Positions 57,025 to 64,000 of a stretch of 64,000 bases of DNA are shown here, piece by piece. The first letter of the stretch is position 1. Each line of letters begins with the position of its first letter. The position numbers were made by a program, and so were the translations under genes. The stretch spans positions 1-64,000 of the forward strand of contig PCUV01000024.1 of assembly GCA_002786915.1 (NCBI GenBank). The letters run 5' to 3'. Origin of the DNA: Comamonadaceae bacterium CG12_big_fil_rev_8_21_14_0_65_59_15. GTDB lineage: Bacteria; Pseudomonadota; Gammaproteobacteria; Burkholderiales; Burkholderiaceae_C. The notes below the pieces were generated by a model. The model was not told the origin of the DNA and made no database searches. It saw only the letters and a program-made list of their open reading frames with translations.

Positions 57025-57966
57025 ATGACTGCTTTATCTGCCACCCCAAATACCGCCTTGGCCCTGAAAAACCCTTGGGCGCTGGTGCCCGCTCTGGGCA
57101 ATCTGGACGCTTACATTTCTGCCGTCAACCGCATGCCGATGCTGACCCTGGAAGAAGAGCAGTCTTTTGCGCGCAAGTTCCGCCAAGACAACGACTTGGA
57201 AGCCGCTGGCAAGCTGGTGCTGTCGCACCTGCGGCTGGTGGTATCCACCGCGCGCCAGTACCTGGGCTATGGTTTACCGCACGGCGATCTGATTCAAGAA
57301 GGCAATGTGGGCCTGATGAAAGCCGTCAAGCGCTTTGACCCGGAACAGGGCGTGCGCCTGGTGAGCTACGCGTTGCACTGGATCAAGGCCGAAATCCACG
57401 AATACATTTTGAAAAACTGGCGCATGGTCAAGGTAGCCACCACCAAGGCGCAGCGCAAGCTGTTTTTCAACCTGCGCAGCATGAAGCAGCGCTACCGCAG
57501 TGATGACGCCGCCGCCGACCTGGACAGCCACCGCAATACGCTCAGTGACAGCCAGATCGACGCCATGGCCAGCGAACTCAACGTCAAGCGCGAAGAAGTC
57601 ATCGAGATGGAAGCGCGCATGGCCGGGGGCGACGTGCTGCTGGACCCCAGCCCGTCCGACGACGGCGAAGAAGCTTTTGGCCCCATCGCCTACCTGACCG
57701 ACGCCACGCACGAGCCCACCGCCATGATTGAAGCGCGCCACCGCGACGAACTGGCTAGCAGCGGTCTGGCGCAAGCGCTGGAGACGCTGGACGAGCGCAG
57801 CCGCCACATTGTCCAAGAGCGCTGGCTCAAGGTCAACGACGACAGCTCGGGTGGCATGACGCTGCACGACTTGGCCGCCGTCTACGGCGTCAGCGCCGAG
57901 CGCATCCGCCAGATTGAGGTGGCCGCACTGAAGAAAATGAAGAAATCGCTGGTGGAATTTGCCTGA
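57025..57966 (+). CDS. rpoH: RNA polymerase sigma-32 (heat shock) factor
   Basis: A 313-residue sigma factor for heat shock genes. It begins near ALVPALGNLDAYISAVNRMPMLTLEEEQSFARKF. Region 2 is VSTARQYLGYGLPHGDLIQEGNVGLMKAVKRFDPEQGVRLVSYALHWIKAEIHEYIL. The RpoH box QRKLFFNL is near 146-153. Region 4 ends in TLHDLAAVYGVSAERIRQIEVAALKKMKKSL. It has a CIRCE element in its promoter and a Rho-independent terminator (58009-58042) after it, so it is a single-gene transcript under HrcA control. Confidence 0.97.
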   Translation: MTALSATPNTALALKNPWALVPALGNLDAYISAVNRMPMLTLEEEQSFARKFRQDNDLEAAGKLVLSHLRLVVSTARQYLGYGLPHGDLIQEGNVGLMKAVKRFDPEQGVRLVSYALHWIKAEIHEYILKNWRMVKVATTKAQRKLFFNLRSMKQRYRSDDAAADLDSHRNTLSDSQIDAMASELNVKREEVIEMEARMAGGDVLLDPSPSDDGEEAFGPIAYLTDATHEPTAMIEARHRDELASSGLAQALETLDERSRHIVQERWLKVNDDSSGGMTLHDLAAVYGVSAERIRQIEVAALKKMKKSLVEFA

Positions 57967-58008
57967 CGCTGCGCGCCAGCCACGGTAAGCTGCGGCTTAC
58001 ACTCCACA

Positions 58009-58042
58009 GCCTCCAGCGGCAACGCGCCTTGGGGGCTTTTTT
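58009..58042 (+). terminator. Intrinsic terminator after rpoH
   Basis: GCCTCCA (58009-58015) pairs with TGGGGGC (58030-58036), with one G-U wobble, across a 14-base loop, then TTTTTT (58037-58042). A second small stem, GTAAGC/GCTTAC (57985-57990, 57995-58000), precedes it. Confidence 0.75.
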
Positions 58043-58074
58043 GTATCTTTAGCCTGTTAAACGGAGTCCCCGCC

Positions 58075-59064
58075 ATGGTCTTTTCAAACCGTCGAAACGC
58101 AATGTTTTTGATAGCTGCTTGCGCTCTATCCAAATGGTCTAGCGCCCAAAATAGTATCAAAACCCCGGGCTGGCCCAGCAAGCCGGTGCGCATCATCGTC
58201 GGCTTTCCGGGTGGGTCGTCGCCTGACCTCACCGCCCGCACGCTCGCCGAGCCGCTGGCCCATGCACTGGGGCAACCGGTGATTGTTGAAAATAAGGTGG
58301 GCGCGGGCGGCAACATCGGTGCCGACCTGGTCGCCAAAGCGACCGACAACCATACGTTGGGGCTGATGATCAACGGCAACCTCACCACCGCCAAGCTGCT
58401 CAACCCCAAACTGGCGTACGACCCGCTGAAAGACTTGCAGCCCATCAGCCTGGTGGGCGTGTCGCCGCTGGTGCTGATGGCCCCCTTGAAAGCCCCTGGC
58501 GCTGACGCACGCGGCTTTATTGCTGCGGGCAAGCAGGCCGGCAACCGCTGGAGCTACGGCTCGCCCGGTGTCGGCACGGTGGGCCACATCGGCATGGAAT
58601 ACCTGCAGTCGCGCACCGGCCTGCAAGCGGTGCATGTGCCCTACCCGGGTTACGCGCAGGTGGCCACCGCCATGGTGGCGGGCGACCTGCACCTTTCCAT
58701 GCTGCCCCCGGCGCTGGCCATGGCGCAGGTGCGCGGCGGCAAGCTGCGCGCCATGGGTGTCACCAGCAGCGGGCGCAGCAGCCTGTTGCCGGAGCTGCCC
58801 AGCATGACCGAAGCGGGGGTGGCCAATTTCAACCTGGAAATCTGGAACGCGGTGGCCGCACCCACCTCGCTGCCCAAGCCGATCGTGGCGCGTTTGTCAG
58901 AGCTGATCAGCGAATTGGCGCGCGCGCCAGAAATCCGTCAAAAACTCTACCAGCAAGGCTGGCAGGTGGTGGGTTCCTCCCCTGAAGGATTGGCGCGGCG
59001 CATCCAGGCCGACACGCAGCAGTTTGGAGCGGTCATCAAGACGCTGGGGCTGGGGCAAAAATAA
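58075..59064 (+). CDS. Bug-family tripartite tricarboxylate transporter substrate-binding protein
   Basis: A 329-residue periplasmic binding protein. The signal peptide covers about 1-24 (FLIAACALSKWSSA). The mature fold has PSKPVRIIVGFPGGSSPDLTARTLAEPLAHALGQPVIVENKVGAGGNIGADLVAKA (about 33-90), then the second lobe with GSPGVGTVGHIGMEYLQSRTGLQAVHVPYPGYAQVATAMVAGDLHLSM. These proteins capture carboxylates or other small organic acids. Many are orphans, as here: no TctAB membrane genes are nearby. About residues 11-30, including most of the signal peptide, are encoded by a palindromic repeat (listed separately). Confidence 0.92.
   Translation: MVFSNRRNAMFLIAACALSKWSSAQNSIKTPGWPSKPVRIIVGFPGGSSPDLTARTLAEPLAHALGQPVIVENKVGAGGNIGADLVAKATDNHTLGLMINGNLTTAKLLNPKLAYDPLKDLQPISLVGVSPLVLMAPLKAPGADARGFIAAGKQAGNRWSYGSPGVGTVGHIGMEYLQSRTGLQAVHVPYPGYAQVATAMVAGDLHLSMLPPALAMAQVRGGKLRAMGVTSSGRSSLLPELPSMTEAGVANFNLEIWNAVAAPTSLPKPIVARLSELISELARAPEIRQKLYQQGWQVVGSSPEGLARRIQADTQQFGAVIKTLGLGQK
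58106..58162 (+). repeat. Palindromic repeat forming part of a signal peptide
   Basis: Outer arms TTTTGATA (58106-58113) and TATCAAAA (58155-58162) are perfect inverted repeats; inner arms GCGCT (58121-58125) and AGCGC (58141-58145) also pair. The 57-base element is AT-rich at its ends and fits in frame within the Bug protein, encoding about residues 11-30. I recall TTGATAGCTGC...GCGCTAG-type repeats as frequent in Comamonadaceae intergenic regions. Confidence 0.65.
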
Positions 59065-59121
59065 CAGTGGTTCAAAGCCGAACCAGGGTCACTGTTTTGA
59101 ACCCGCGCGGCGACTGGCTTT

Positions 59122-59299
59122 GGCGGCCTCCTCATACGGGGGTACCTGAAAACGAAGTTTCGGCGAAGCCAAATCGTCGGCCGCCAAAACCAGCCACCGC
59201 GCTGAACGGTGTTGAAAAGAATCTCATCCCAAAATCGCTAGCCGGATCGGCCCCGCAGGTGAGCGCCGATTTCGGGTACCCCCGTATGAGGCGCTCGCC
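59122..59299. mobile_element. MITE-like element with 17-bp terminal inverted repeats
   Basis: CCTCATACGGGGGTACC at 59130-59146 is repeated as its exact reverse complement at 59275-59291. Imperfect similarity extends outward (GGCG-CTC/GCG) and inward (TGAAAACG against CGAAATCG), for about 30 bases per arm. The element is about 180 bases with no transposase. Open frames through it are low-complexity and unlikely to be genes. It occupies most of the 306-base gap between the Bug gene and the crotonase gene. Confidence 0.6.
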
Positions 59300-59370
59300 T
59301 GTGGGGCTGGTCCGGCGGGTTGCCCACAAAAGCTGATCAAATCACAAAGGGACTGCTATCTCATCGACCG

Positions 59371-60135
59371 TCAAAACTTGGTCAGATCGGGTTGACGCTT
59401 TTCCAGAAAGGCGCCAAAAGCCTCGCGTGCGGCGGGCTGGCGCACCAGTTCACCAAACAGCACGCCTTCCTCTGCAATGCGCTGTTGCAGTAAATCAGCC
59501 TGCCCCTGTTTCATCAGGCGCTTGGCCGCCATCAAGGCCTGGGTGGGCTTGGCTGCCAATTTGCGCGCCTGACGCTGCGCCAGCGCGTTGGCTTCTGACG
59601 GCGGCACGATGCGCGCCACCAGGCCCATCTCCAACGCAGCCTCAGCGGTAAAAGGCTCACCCAGCAGCAAGGCCTCAGCCGCACGACCGTAGCCCATGCG
59701 CTGCGGTGCCAGCAGGCTGGAACCCGCCTCTGGGCATACGCCTAGATTGACAAACGGCATGGAAAACGCGGCGTTATCACCCGCATACACCAAATCGCAG
59801 TGCAACAGCATGGTGGTGCCGATGCCCACCGCCGGACCGCAGACGGCGGCCACAATCGGCTTGGCGCAAGTGCTGATGGCTTTGAGGAAGCGAAACACCG
59901 GCATATCGGGCGAGGTCGCCGGACGGGTCAAAAAGTCTGAAATGTCATTGCCCGAGCTGAACACCGTCTCGTGGCCTTGAATGACGATGGCGCGCACGCC
60001 GTCGTCGCTTTGGGCAGACACCAACGCCTCGGCCAGGGCGGCGTACATCGCGGTGGTGATGGAATTTTTCTTGTCAACCCGATTAAAGGTCAGGGTCAGC
60101 ACGCGGTCAGATGTGTCAATTAATAGGTCTTGCAT
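59371..60135 (-). CDS. Enoyl-CoA hydratase/isomerase (crotonase) family protein
   Basis: A 254-residue crotonase-fold enzyme. VFSSGNDISDFL is near 58-69, and the oxyanion-hole stretch is ICAKPIVAAVCGPAVGIGTTMLLHCDLVYAG-like (about 90-118), then FSMPFVNLGVCPEAGSSLLAPQRMGYGRAAEALLLGE. The Glu at the VCPEAGS position suggests isomerase or hydratase chemistry on a CoA thioester. Subtype cannot be settled. It is the last gene of the minus-strand beta-oxidation set. Confidence 0.88.
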   Translation of the reverse strand: MQDLLIDTSDRVLTLTFNRVDKKNSITTAMYAALAEALVSAQSDDGVRAIVIQGHETVFSSGNDISDFLTRPATSPDMPVFRFLKAISTCAKPIVAAVCGPAVGIGTTMLLHCDLVYAGDNAAFSMPFVNLGVCPEAGSSLLAPQRMGYGRAAEALLLGEPFTAEAALEMGLVARIVPPSEANALAQRQARKLAAKPTQALMAAKRLMKQGQADLLQQRIAEEGVLFGELVRQPAAREAFGAFLEKRQPDLTKF

Positions 60136-60147
60136 GGTTTTATTTAA

Positions 60148-60216
60148 TCAGATGGGGTCAGAGTTTGGTCAGATGGGGTCAGAGTTTAGTCATCGCTGCG
60201 CGAGTGGTCTGACCCC
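60148..60216. repeat. Direct and inverted REP-like repeats between crotonase and thiolase genes
   Basis: TCAGATGGGGTCAGAGTTT occurs twice in tandem (60148-60166 and 60169-60187, period 21). GGTCTGACCCC (60206-60216) is its partial inverse. GGGGTCAGAG-type repeats resemble the REP sequences mobilised by REP-associated tyrosine transposases, which are not present in this window. Confidence 0.6.
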
Positions 60217-60221
60217 AGGTC

Positions 60222-61418
60222 TCAGATGCGCTCAAAAATCCCTGCGGCGCCTTGACCCATGCCGATGCACATGGTCACCATGCCGTATTTGCCGCCTGTG
60301 CGCTGCAGGGCGTGGATAACGGTAGCGGCGCGGATGGCGCCGGTGGCGCCCAGCGGGTGGCCCAGCGCAATGGCGCCGCCCAGCGGATTCACCTTGCTCT
60401 GGTCCAGCCCGAGCGTGTTGATGACGGCCAGGCTTTGCGCGGCAAAGGCTTCATTGAGTTCGATCCAATCCAACTGATCGAGCGTCAAGCCACCGTTTTT
60501 CAGCGCTGCCGGAATGGCCTCGATTGGGCCAATGCCCATGTACTGCGGCGGCACGCCCCGGGCGGCAAATGACACAAAGCGCGCCAGGGGTTTCAGGCCA
60601 AACTGTTTGAGCGCTTTTTCGCTGACCAGAATCAGCGCACCGGCACCGTCGGAGGTTTGCGAGCTGTTGCCCGCCGTGACGCTGCCGCGCGCGGCAAACG
60701 GCGACTTGAGCTTGGCCAGCCCTTCCAGACTGGTATCGGGGCGCGCGCCCTCGTCCACGCTCACCACACGTTTCTTTTCAATGACTTCACCGGTGGCCAA
60801 GTTCGGGGCACGGTCGATCACTTCAATCGGCGTCGTCTCTGCCGTGAAATAACCCGCCGCCTGGGCGGCCAGGGCGCGCTGGTGCGACTGCAGGGCAAAC
60901 GCGTCCTGCGCTTCGCGGCTCACCTTCCATTGCGTGGCGACTTTTTCTGCCGTGAGTCCCATGCCGTAGGCGATGCCAATATCTTCATCGCGCGCAAACA
61001 TCAGCGGTGAAAACGACGGTGCGTTGCCGCCCATCGGCACCATGCTCATACTCTCAACGCCAGCGGCGATCATCACGTCGGCCTCGCCCACGCGAATGCG
61101 GTCGGCGGCCATCTGGATGGCGGTCACGCCCGAGGCGCAAAAGCGGTTCACGGTGACCCCGCCCACGCGCGTCGGCAGGCCGGCCAGCACAGCAGCGGTG
61201 CGGGCAATGTTCAGGCCCTGCTGGCCTTCGGGCATGGCGCAGCCGCAGATGATGTCTTCAATGGCGTTGGGATCCAGCCCGGGGGCTTGCGCCAGCGCCG
61301 ACTGCAGCACCTTGACCAGCAGGTCATCCGGGCGCGTGTTACGGAAAAACCCGCGCGACGATTTGCCAATGGGGCTGCGCGTGGCAGCAACGATGTAGGC
61401 ATCTTGAATTTGTTTCAT
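60222..61418 (-). CDS. Acetyl-CoA acyltransferase (thiolase)
   Basis: A 398-residue thiolase that cleaves 3-ketoacyl-CoA to acetyl-CoA and a shortened acyl-CoA. Nucleophile Cys94 is in NRFCASGVTAIQ, the His is in GGAIALGHPLGATGA and the second Cys (C384) is in TMCIGMGQGAAG, all in the degradative thiolase pattern. It lies between the two-domain dehydrogenase/hydratase gene and the crotonase gene, so these form one beta-oxidation unit. The 170-base gap upstream is filled with a palindromic repeat. FadA-like, but the symbol is left empty because the partner is not the E. coli FadB type. Confidence 0.93.
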   Translation of the reverse strand: MKQIQDAYIVAATRSPIGKSSRGFFRNTRPDDLLVKVLQSALAQAPGLDPNAIEDIICGCAMPEGQQGLNIARTAAVLAGLPTRVGGVTVNRFCASGVTAIQMAADRIRVGEADVMIAAGVESMSMVPMGGNAPSFSPLMFARDEDIGIAYGMGLTAEKVATQWKVSREAQDAFALQSHQRALAAQAAGYFTAETTPIEVIDRAPNLATGEVIEKKRVVSVDEGARPDTSLEGLAKLKSPFAARGSVTAGNSSQTSDGAGALILVSEKALKQFGLKPLARFVSFAARGVPPQYMGIGPIEAIPAALKNGGLTLDQLDWIELNEAFAAQSLAVINTLGLDQSKVNPLGGAIALGHPLGATGAIRAATVIHALQRTGGKYGMVTMCIGMGQGAAGIFERI

Positions 61419-61456
61419 GGTGACTCTTTTCTGTAACAGTCAAAGTTAAATATCTG

Positions 61457-61609
61457 AACGGGGTTCGTGACTAAGCAAGCGTAGCGAGCGGCTTTTAGGC
61501 TTGGGCGAGGAGCGCAGCAACCGGAACGTACACCCGTACGTGAGGATTGCGAGCACCGCCCAACGACGCATAAAAGCCGCGCAGTAGCTTGATTAGTTAC
61601 GAACCGGTT
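61457..61609. repeat. Large imperfect palindrome overlapping the 3' end of the beta-oxidation gene
   Basis: The left arm from AACGGGGTTCGTGACTAA (61457) is mirrored in the right arm down to AACCGGTTCGTAACTAA (ending at 61609 on the other strand). Between them lie GCGGCTTTTA/TAAAAGCCGC and a central ACGTAC-ACCC-GTACGT (61526-61541). The right arm includes the VRN-stop codons of the dehydrogenase gene. I recall the core (GCGCAGCAACCGGAACGTACA...) as a common Comamonadaceae repeat. The long hairpin could end or stabilise the transcript. Confidence 0.7.
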
Positions 61610-64000
61610 TGCCGGTGGACATCATCCCCATGATGCGCTCTTGCGTTTTGGGGTTGGCCAGCAGCGTGGCGAAGGCTTGGCGCTCCAGCGTCATCAGATA
61701 GGCTTCATCGACCAGGCTGCCGGCATCGACGTCACCGCCGCACACCACCCAGGCAATCTGGCTGGCAATGAAGTAGTCATAAGCGCTGACAAAGCCGCCG
61801 TCGCGCATATTGGCCAGCGTGCCCTTGATGGTGGCCAGGCCGCTGCGGCCGACCACCGGGAACAGGCGAGGGTGCGGCGCACGGTAACCGGCGTCAAACA
61901 GCGCTTGCGCCTGGGTGAGCGCCACGTGCAGCAACTCGTCTTTGTGCGGCACGATCACGTCGCTCTCTAAAAGATAGCCAAGTTTCCTTGATTCAAGGGC
62001 GCTGGTGCCCACTTTGGCCATGGCCGCAGCGGTAAAGCCCTCGGTCAGAAACGGCAGCAGGTCCTTGCCCGTAGAGGTGGCGGCGTTCTCGGCCGCACGC
62101 CGCGCAATATAGGCCAGGCCACCACCTCCGGGCACCAGCCCGACACCCACTTCGACCAACCCGATGTAGCTTTCCATGGCAGCCACGCGCTGGCTGCTGT
62201 ACAGGCCCAGTTCGCAGCCCCCGCCAAGCGCCAGACCGCGCATGGCAGAAATCACCGGCACGTTGGCGTAGCGCAGTTTCAGCATGGCTTGCTGCATCTC
62301 CAACTCGGCCGCCTCGATCGCCTTGACCCCGCCGGTCATGAAAGCCGGCAGCATGGCCTGCAGATCGGCCCCGGCGGAGAACACCTCGTCGTTGCTCCAG
62401 ATCACCAGGCCTTTGTAGTCGGCCTCGGCCAGCTCCAGGCCTTTGAGCAAGCCTTCGATCACGTCCGGGCCGATGGCGTGCATCTTGGTCTTGATGCTGG
62501 CAATGACCACCGGCGCTTCCAGCGTCCACAGGCGGATCGCGTCGTCTTCATACAGGGTGTTACCCGCATTGGCGGCCGACGGCGCGCCTGCGCCCAGCAC
62601 GCTCTCTGGGAAATACTGGCGCGCGTACACCGGCAGGCTGCGCACCGGTACAAACTGCTGGCGCGACGGGCTCCACGAGCCTTGCGGCGTGTGCACACCA
62701 CCTGCGGCTGCCACCGGGCCTTTGAACACCCAGTCGGGCAGCGGGACCTGGCACAGCGCCTTGCCAGCGTCGATGTCTTCTTTGACCATGTTGGCCACGT
62801 CCAGCCAACCGGCTTCTTGCCACAGCTCAAAGGGCCCTTGCTTCATGCCAAAGCCCCAGCGCATGCACAGATCCACGTCGCGTGCGTTGTCGGCAATGTC
62901 GGCCAGGTGCACGGCGGCGTAGTGGAAAGCGTTGCGCAGAATCGCCCACAAGAATTGCCCCTGCGCACCCTCCGCGTTGCGCAACAGTTTCAGGCGCTCG
63001 GCGGCGGGCTTCTTCAACATGCGGGTATAGACCTCGTCGGCTTTTTCACCGGCGGGCACGTAGGTTTTGGTCTTGAGGTCAAACCGCAGGATGTCGCGCC
63101 CTACCTTTTTGAAGAAACCGGCCTTGGTCTTCTGGCCCAGGTTGCCCATTTCCAACAAAGTTTTCAGCACCTCGGGGGTGGCGAAGCTGCCATAAAACGG
63201 ATCAGAGTCAGCAGACAGAGTGTCTTGCAGCGTCTTGATCACGTGCGCCATGGTGTCCAACCCCACCACGTCAGCGGTGCGAAACGTGCCGCTGCTGGCC
63301 CGGCCCAGCTTTTTGCCGGTGAGGTCGTCCACCACGTCGTAGCTCAGGCCAAAGTTTTTGACTTCTTTCATGGTGGCCAACATACCGGCCACGCCGACGC
63401 GATTGGCAATAAAGTTGGGCGTATCTTTGGCGCGCACCACGCCTTTGCCCAGGTTGCTGGTGACAAAGGCTTCCAGGTTATCCAGAATGTGCGGCTCGGT
63501 GGTGGGGGTGTTGATCAGCTCCACCAGCAGCATGTAGCGCGGCGGGTTGAAGAAGTGGATACCGCAAAAGCGTGGTTTGAGCGACTCGGGCAGCACCTCA
63601 CTCAACTTGGTGATCGACAGGCCCGAGGTGTTGGAGGCGACGATGGCGTGCGGTGCCACAAACGGCGCGATCTTTTTGTACAGGTCGAGTTTCCAGTCCA
63701 TGCGCTCGGCGATGGCTTCGATGATCAGGTCGCAGCCGCGCAGCTGCTCCATATGTTCTTCGTAATTGGCCTGGCCGATCAACGCGGCATCGGTAGGCAC
63801 GCCCAGCGGTGATGGCTTGAGCTTTTTCAGGCCCTCCACGGCTTTGGTGACGATGCCGTTTTTCGAGAAACCGAGCGACGGGGTCCCTCCCCCGTCTTTG
63901 TCCTTGGCGGGCAGGTCAAACAAGACCACCGGCACTTTGCAATTGACTAGGTGCGCGGCGATCTGCGCGCCCATCACACCGGCGCCGAGGACGGCGACTT
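61593..64000 (-). CDS. 3-hydroxyacyl-CoA dehydrogenase/enoyl-CoA hydratase, FadN-like (5' end outside window)
   Basis: A partial gene with 802 codons in the window and its start beyond 64000. The dehydrogenase part comes first, with an NAD-binding VAVLGAGVMGAQIA at the very edge, then FCGIHFFNPPRYMLLVELI and the dehydrogenase C-terminal domains. The enoyl-CoA hydratase domain comes last (VIWSNDEVFSAGADLQAML, then GLALGGGCELGLYSSQRVAA and EVGVGLVPGGGG). This order is the reverse of E. coli FadB and is like Bacillus FadN. Near residues 29-39 of the visible part is a Gly/Asp-rich insert encoded by a small palindrome. The stop codon lies in another repeat. Confidence 0.93.
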   Translation of the reverse strand, partial: VAVLGAGVMGAQIAAHLVNCKVPVVLFDLPAKDKDGGGTPSLGFSKNGIVTKAVEGLKKLKPSPLGVPTDAALIGQANYEEHMEQLRGCDLIIEAIAERMDWKLDLYKKIAPFVAPHAIVASNTSGLSITKLSEVLPESLKPRFCGIHFFNPPRYMLLVELINTPTTEPHILDNLEAFVTSNLGKGVVRAKDTPNFIANRVGVAGMLATMKEVKNFGLSYDVVDDLTGKKLGRASSGTFRTADVVGLDTMAHVIKTLQDTLSADSDPFYGSFATPEVLKTLLEMGNLGQKTKAGFFKKVGRDILRFDLKTKTYVPAGEKADEVYTRMLKKPAAERLKLLRNAEGAQGQFLWAILRNAFHYAAVHLADIADNARDVDLCMRWGFGMKQGPFELWQEAGWLDVANMVKEDIDAGKALCQVPLPDWVFKGPVAAAGGVHTPQGSWSPSRQQFVPVRSLPVYARQYFPESVLGAGAPSAANAGNTLYEDDAIRLWTLEAPVVIASIKTKMHAIGPDVIEGLLKGLELAEADYKGLVIWSNDEVFSAGADLQAMLPAFMTGGVKAIEAAELEMQQAMLKLRYANVPVISAMRGLALGGGCELGLYSSQRVAAMESYIGLVEVGVGLVPGGGGLAYIARRAAENAATSTGKDLLPFLTEGFTAAAMAKVGTSALESRKLGYLLESDVIVPHKDELLHVALTQAQALFDAGYRAPHPRLFPVVGRSGLATIKGTLANMRDGGFVSAYDYFIASQIAWVVCGGDVDAGSLVDEAYLMTLERQAFATLLANPKTQERIMGMMSTGKPVRN
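63877..63896. repeat. Small palindrome inside the beta-oxidation gene
   Basis: GACGGGG (63877-63883) and CCCCGTC (63890-63896) flank a six-base loop. On the minus strand the palindrome and its flanks encode a KDKDGGGTPSLGFSK-like stretch that, in my recollection of relatives, is only a short linker. It is in frame. The extent of the insertion is not exact. Confidence 0.45.

Noticed and set aside
59132-59329. Open frames on both strands through the MITE-like element
   Set aside because: They are by-products of the inverted repeat and have low-complexity composition; no protein is likely.

Overview
This window is a chromosomal segment from a betaproteobacterium, most likely of the order Burkholderiales and the family Comamonadaceae (Rhodoferax/Polaromonas-like). 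This is inferred from gene order (rpoE-rseA-rseB-mucD-lepA-lepB-rnc-era-recO-pdxJ-acpS; a hemC-D-X-Y run; rne next to rluC), from the GC-rich coding sequence, and from several short palindromic repeat types that I recall from that family. Almost all of it is intact housekeeping sequence; I see no prophage, insertion sequence with a transposase, CRISPR array, rRNA or tRNA.

Layout. 1-2100 is a small accessory patch with two type II toxin-antitoxin modules on the + strand: HicA/HicB, and a DUF1778 antitoxin with a GNAT acetyltransferase toxin. 2163-20943 is a long minus-strand run. Reading in transcription order from the right, it holds rpmF, plsX, fabH, fabD, fabG, acpP, fabF (fatty acid synthesis), a small membrane protein, rpoE-rseA-rseB-mucD (envelope stress), lepA-lepB, a DUF4845 gene, rnc-era, a DUF3297 gene, recO, pdxJ, acpS and nagZ. 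21070-27097 has yceD and, divergent from it, the yceF (Maf)/tetrapyrrole-methylase-like/unknown trio, then a minus-strand set (sppA-like, Rieske, HAD phosphatase, rluC) that diverges from rne.

27098-44127 contains rne, a degenerate GGDEF protein, the heme genes hemC-D-X-Y, ppc, amgK and the lptD-surA-rsmA group. 44385-45257 is a secreted barnase-like RNase with its barstar inhibitor. 45423-55722 holds maeB, a GAF/HD-GYP protein, rpoN, lptB, lptA, dsbA, a SPOR protein and argS. 55873-59064 holds an HDOD protein, rpoH under a perfect CIRCE element, and a Bug-type solute-binding protein. 59371-64000 is a beta-oxidation cluster (crotonase, thiolase, and a two-domain hydroxyacyl-CoA dehydrogenase/enoyl-CoA hydratase cut by the window end).

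The most unusual signal is not a new gene system. It is the number of short palindromic elements that lie inside or at the edges of coding sequences: in-frame in nagZ and in the beta-oxidation gene, forming most of a signal peptide in the Bug protein, supplying the acpS stop codon, probably inside hemD, and a roughly 150-bp palindrome that includes the stop codon of the beta-oxidation gene. A MITE-like element with 17-bp perfect terminal inverted repeats lies at 59122-59299. Also notable are an attenuator-like set of stem-loops directly before lepA and a GGDEF protein that has lost its catalytic signature. Identifications rest on motif and family recognition from the sequence; no database search was run.
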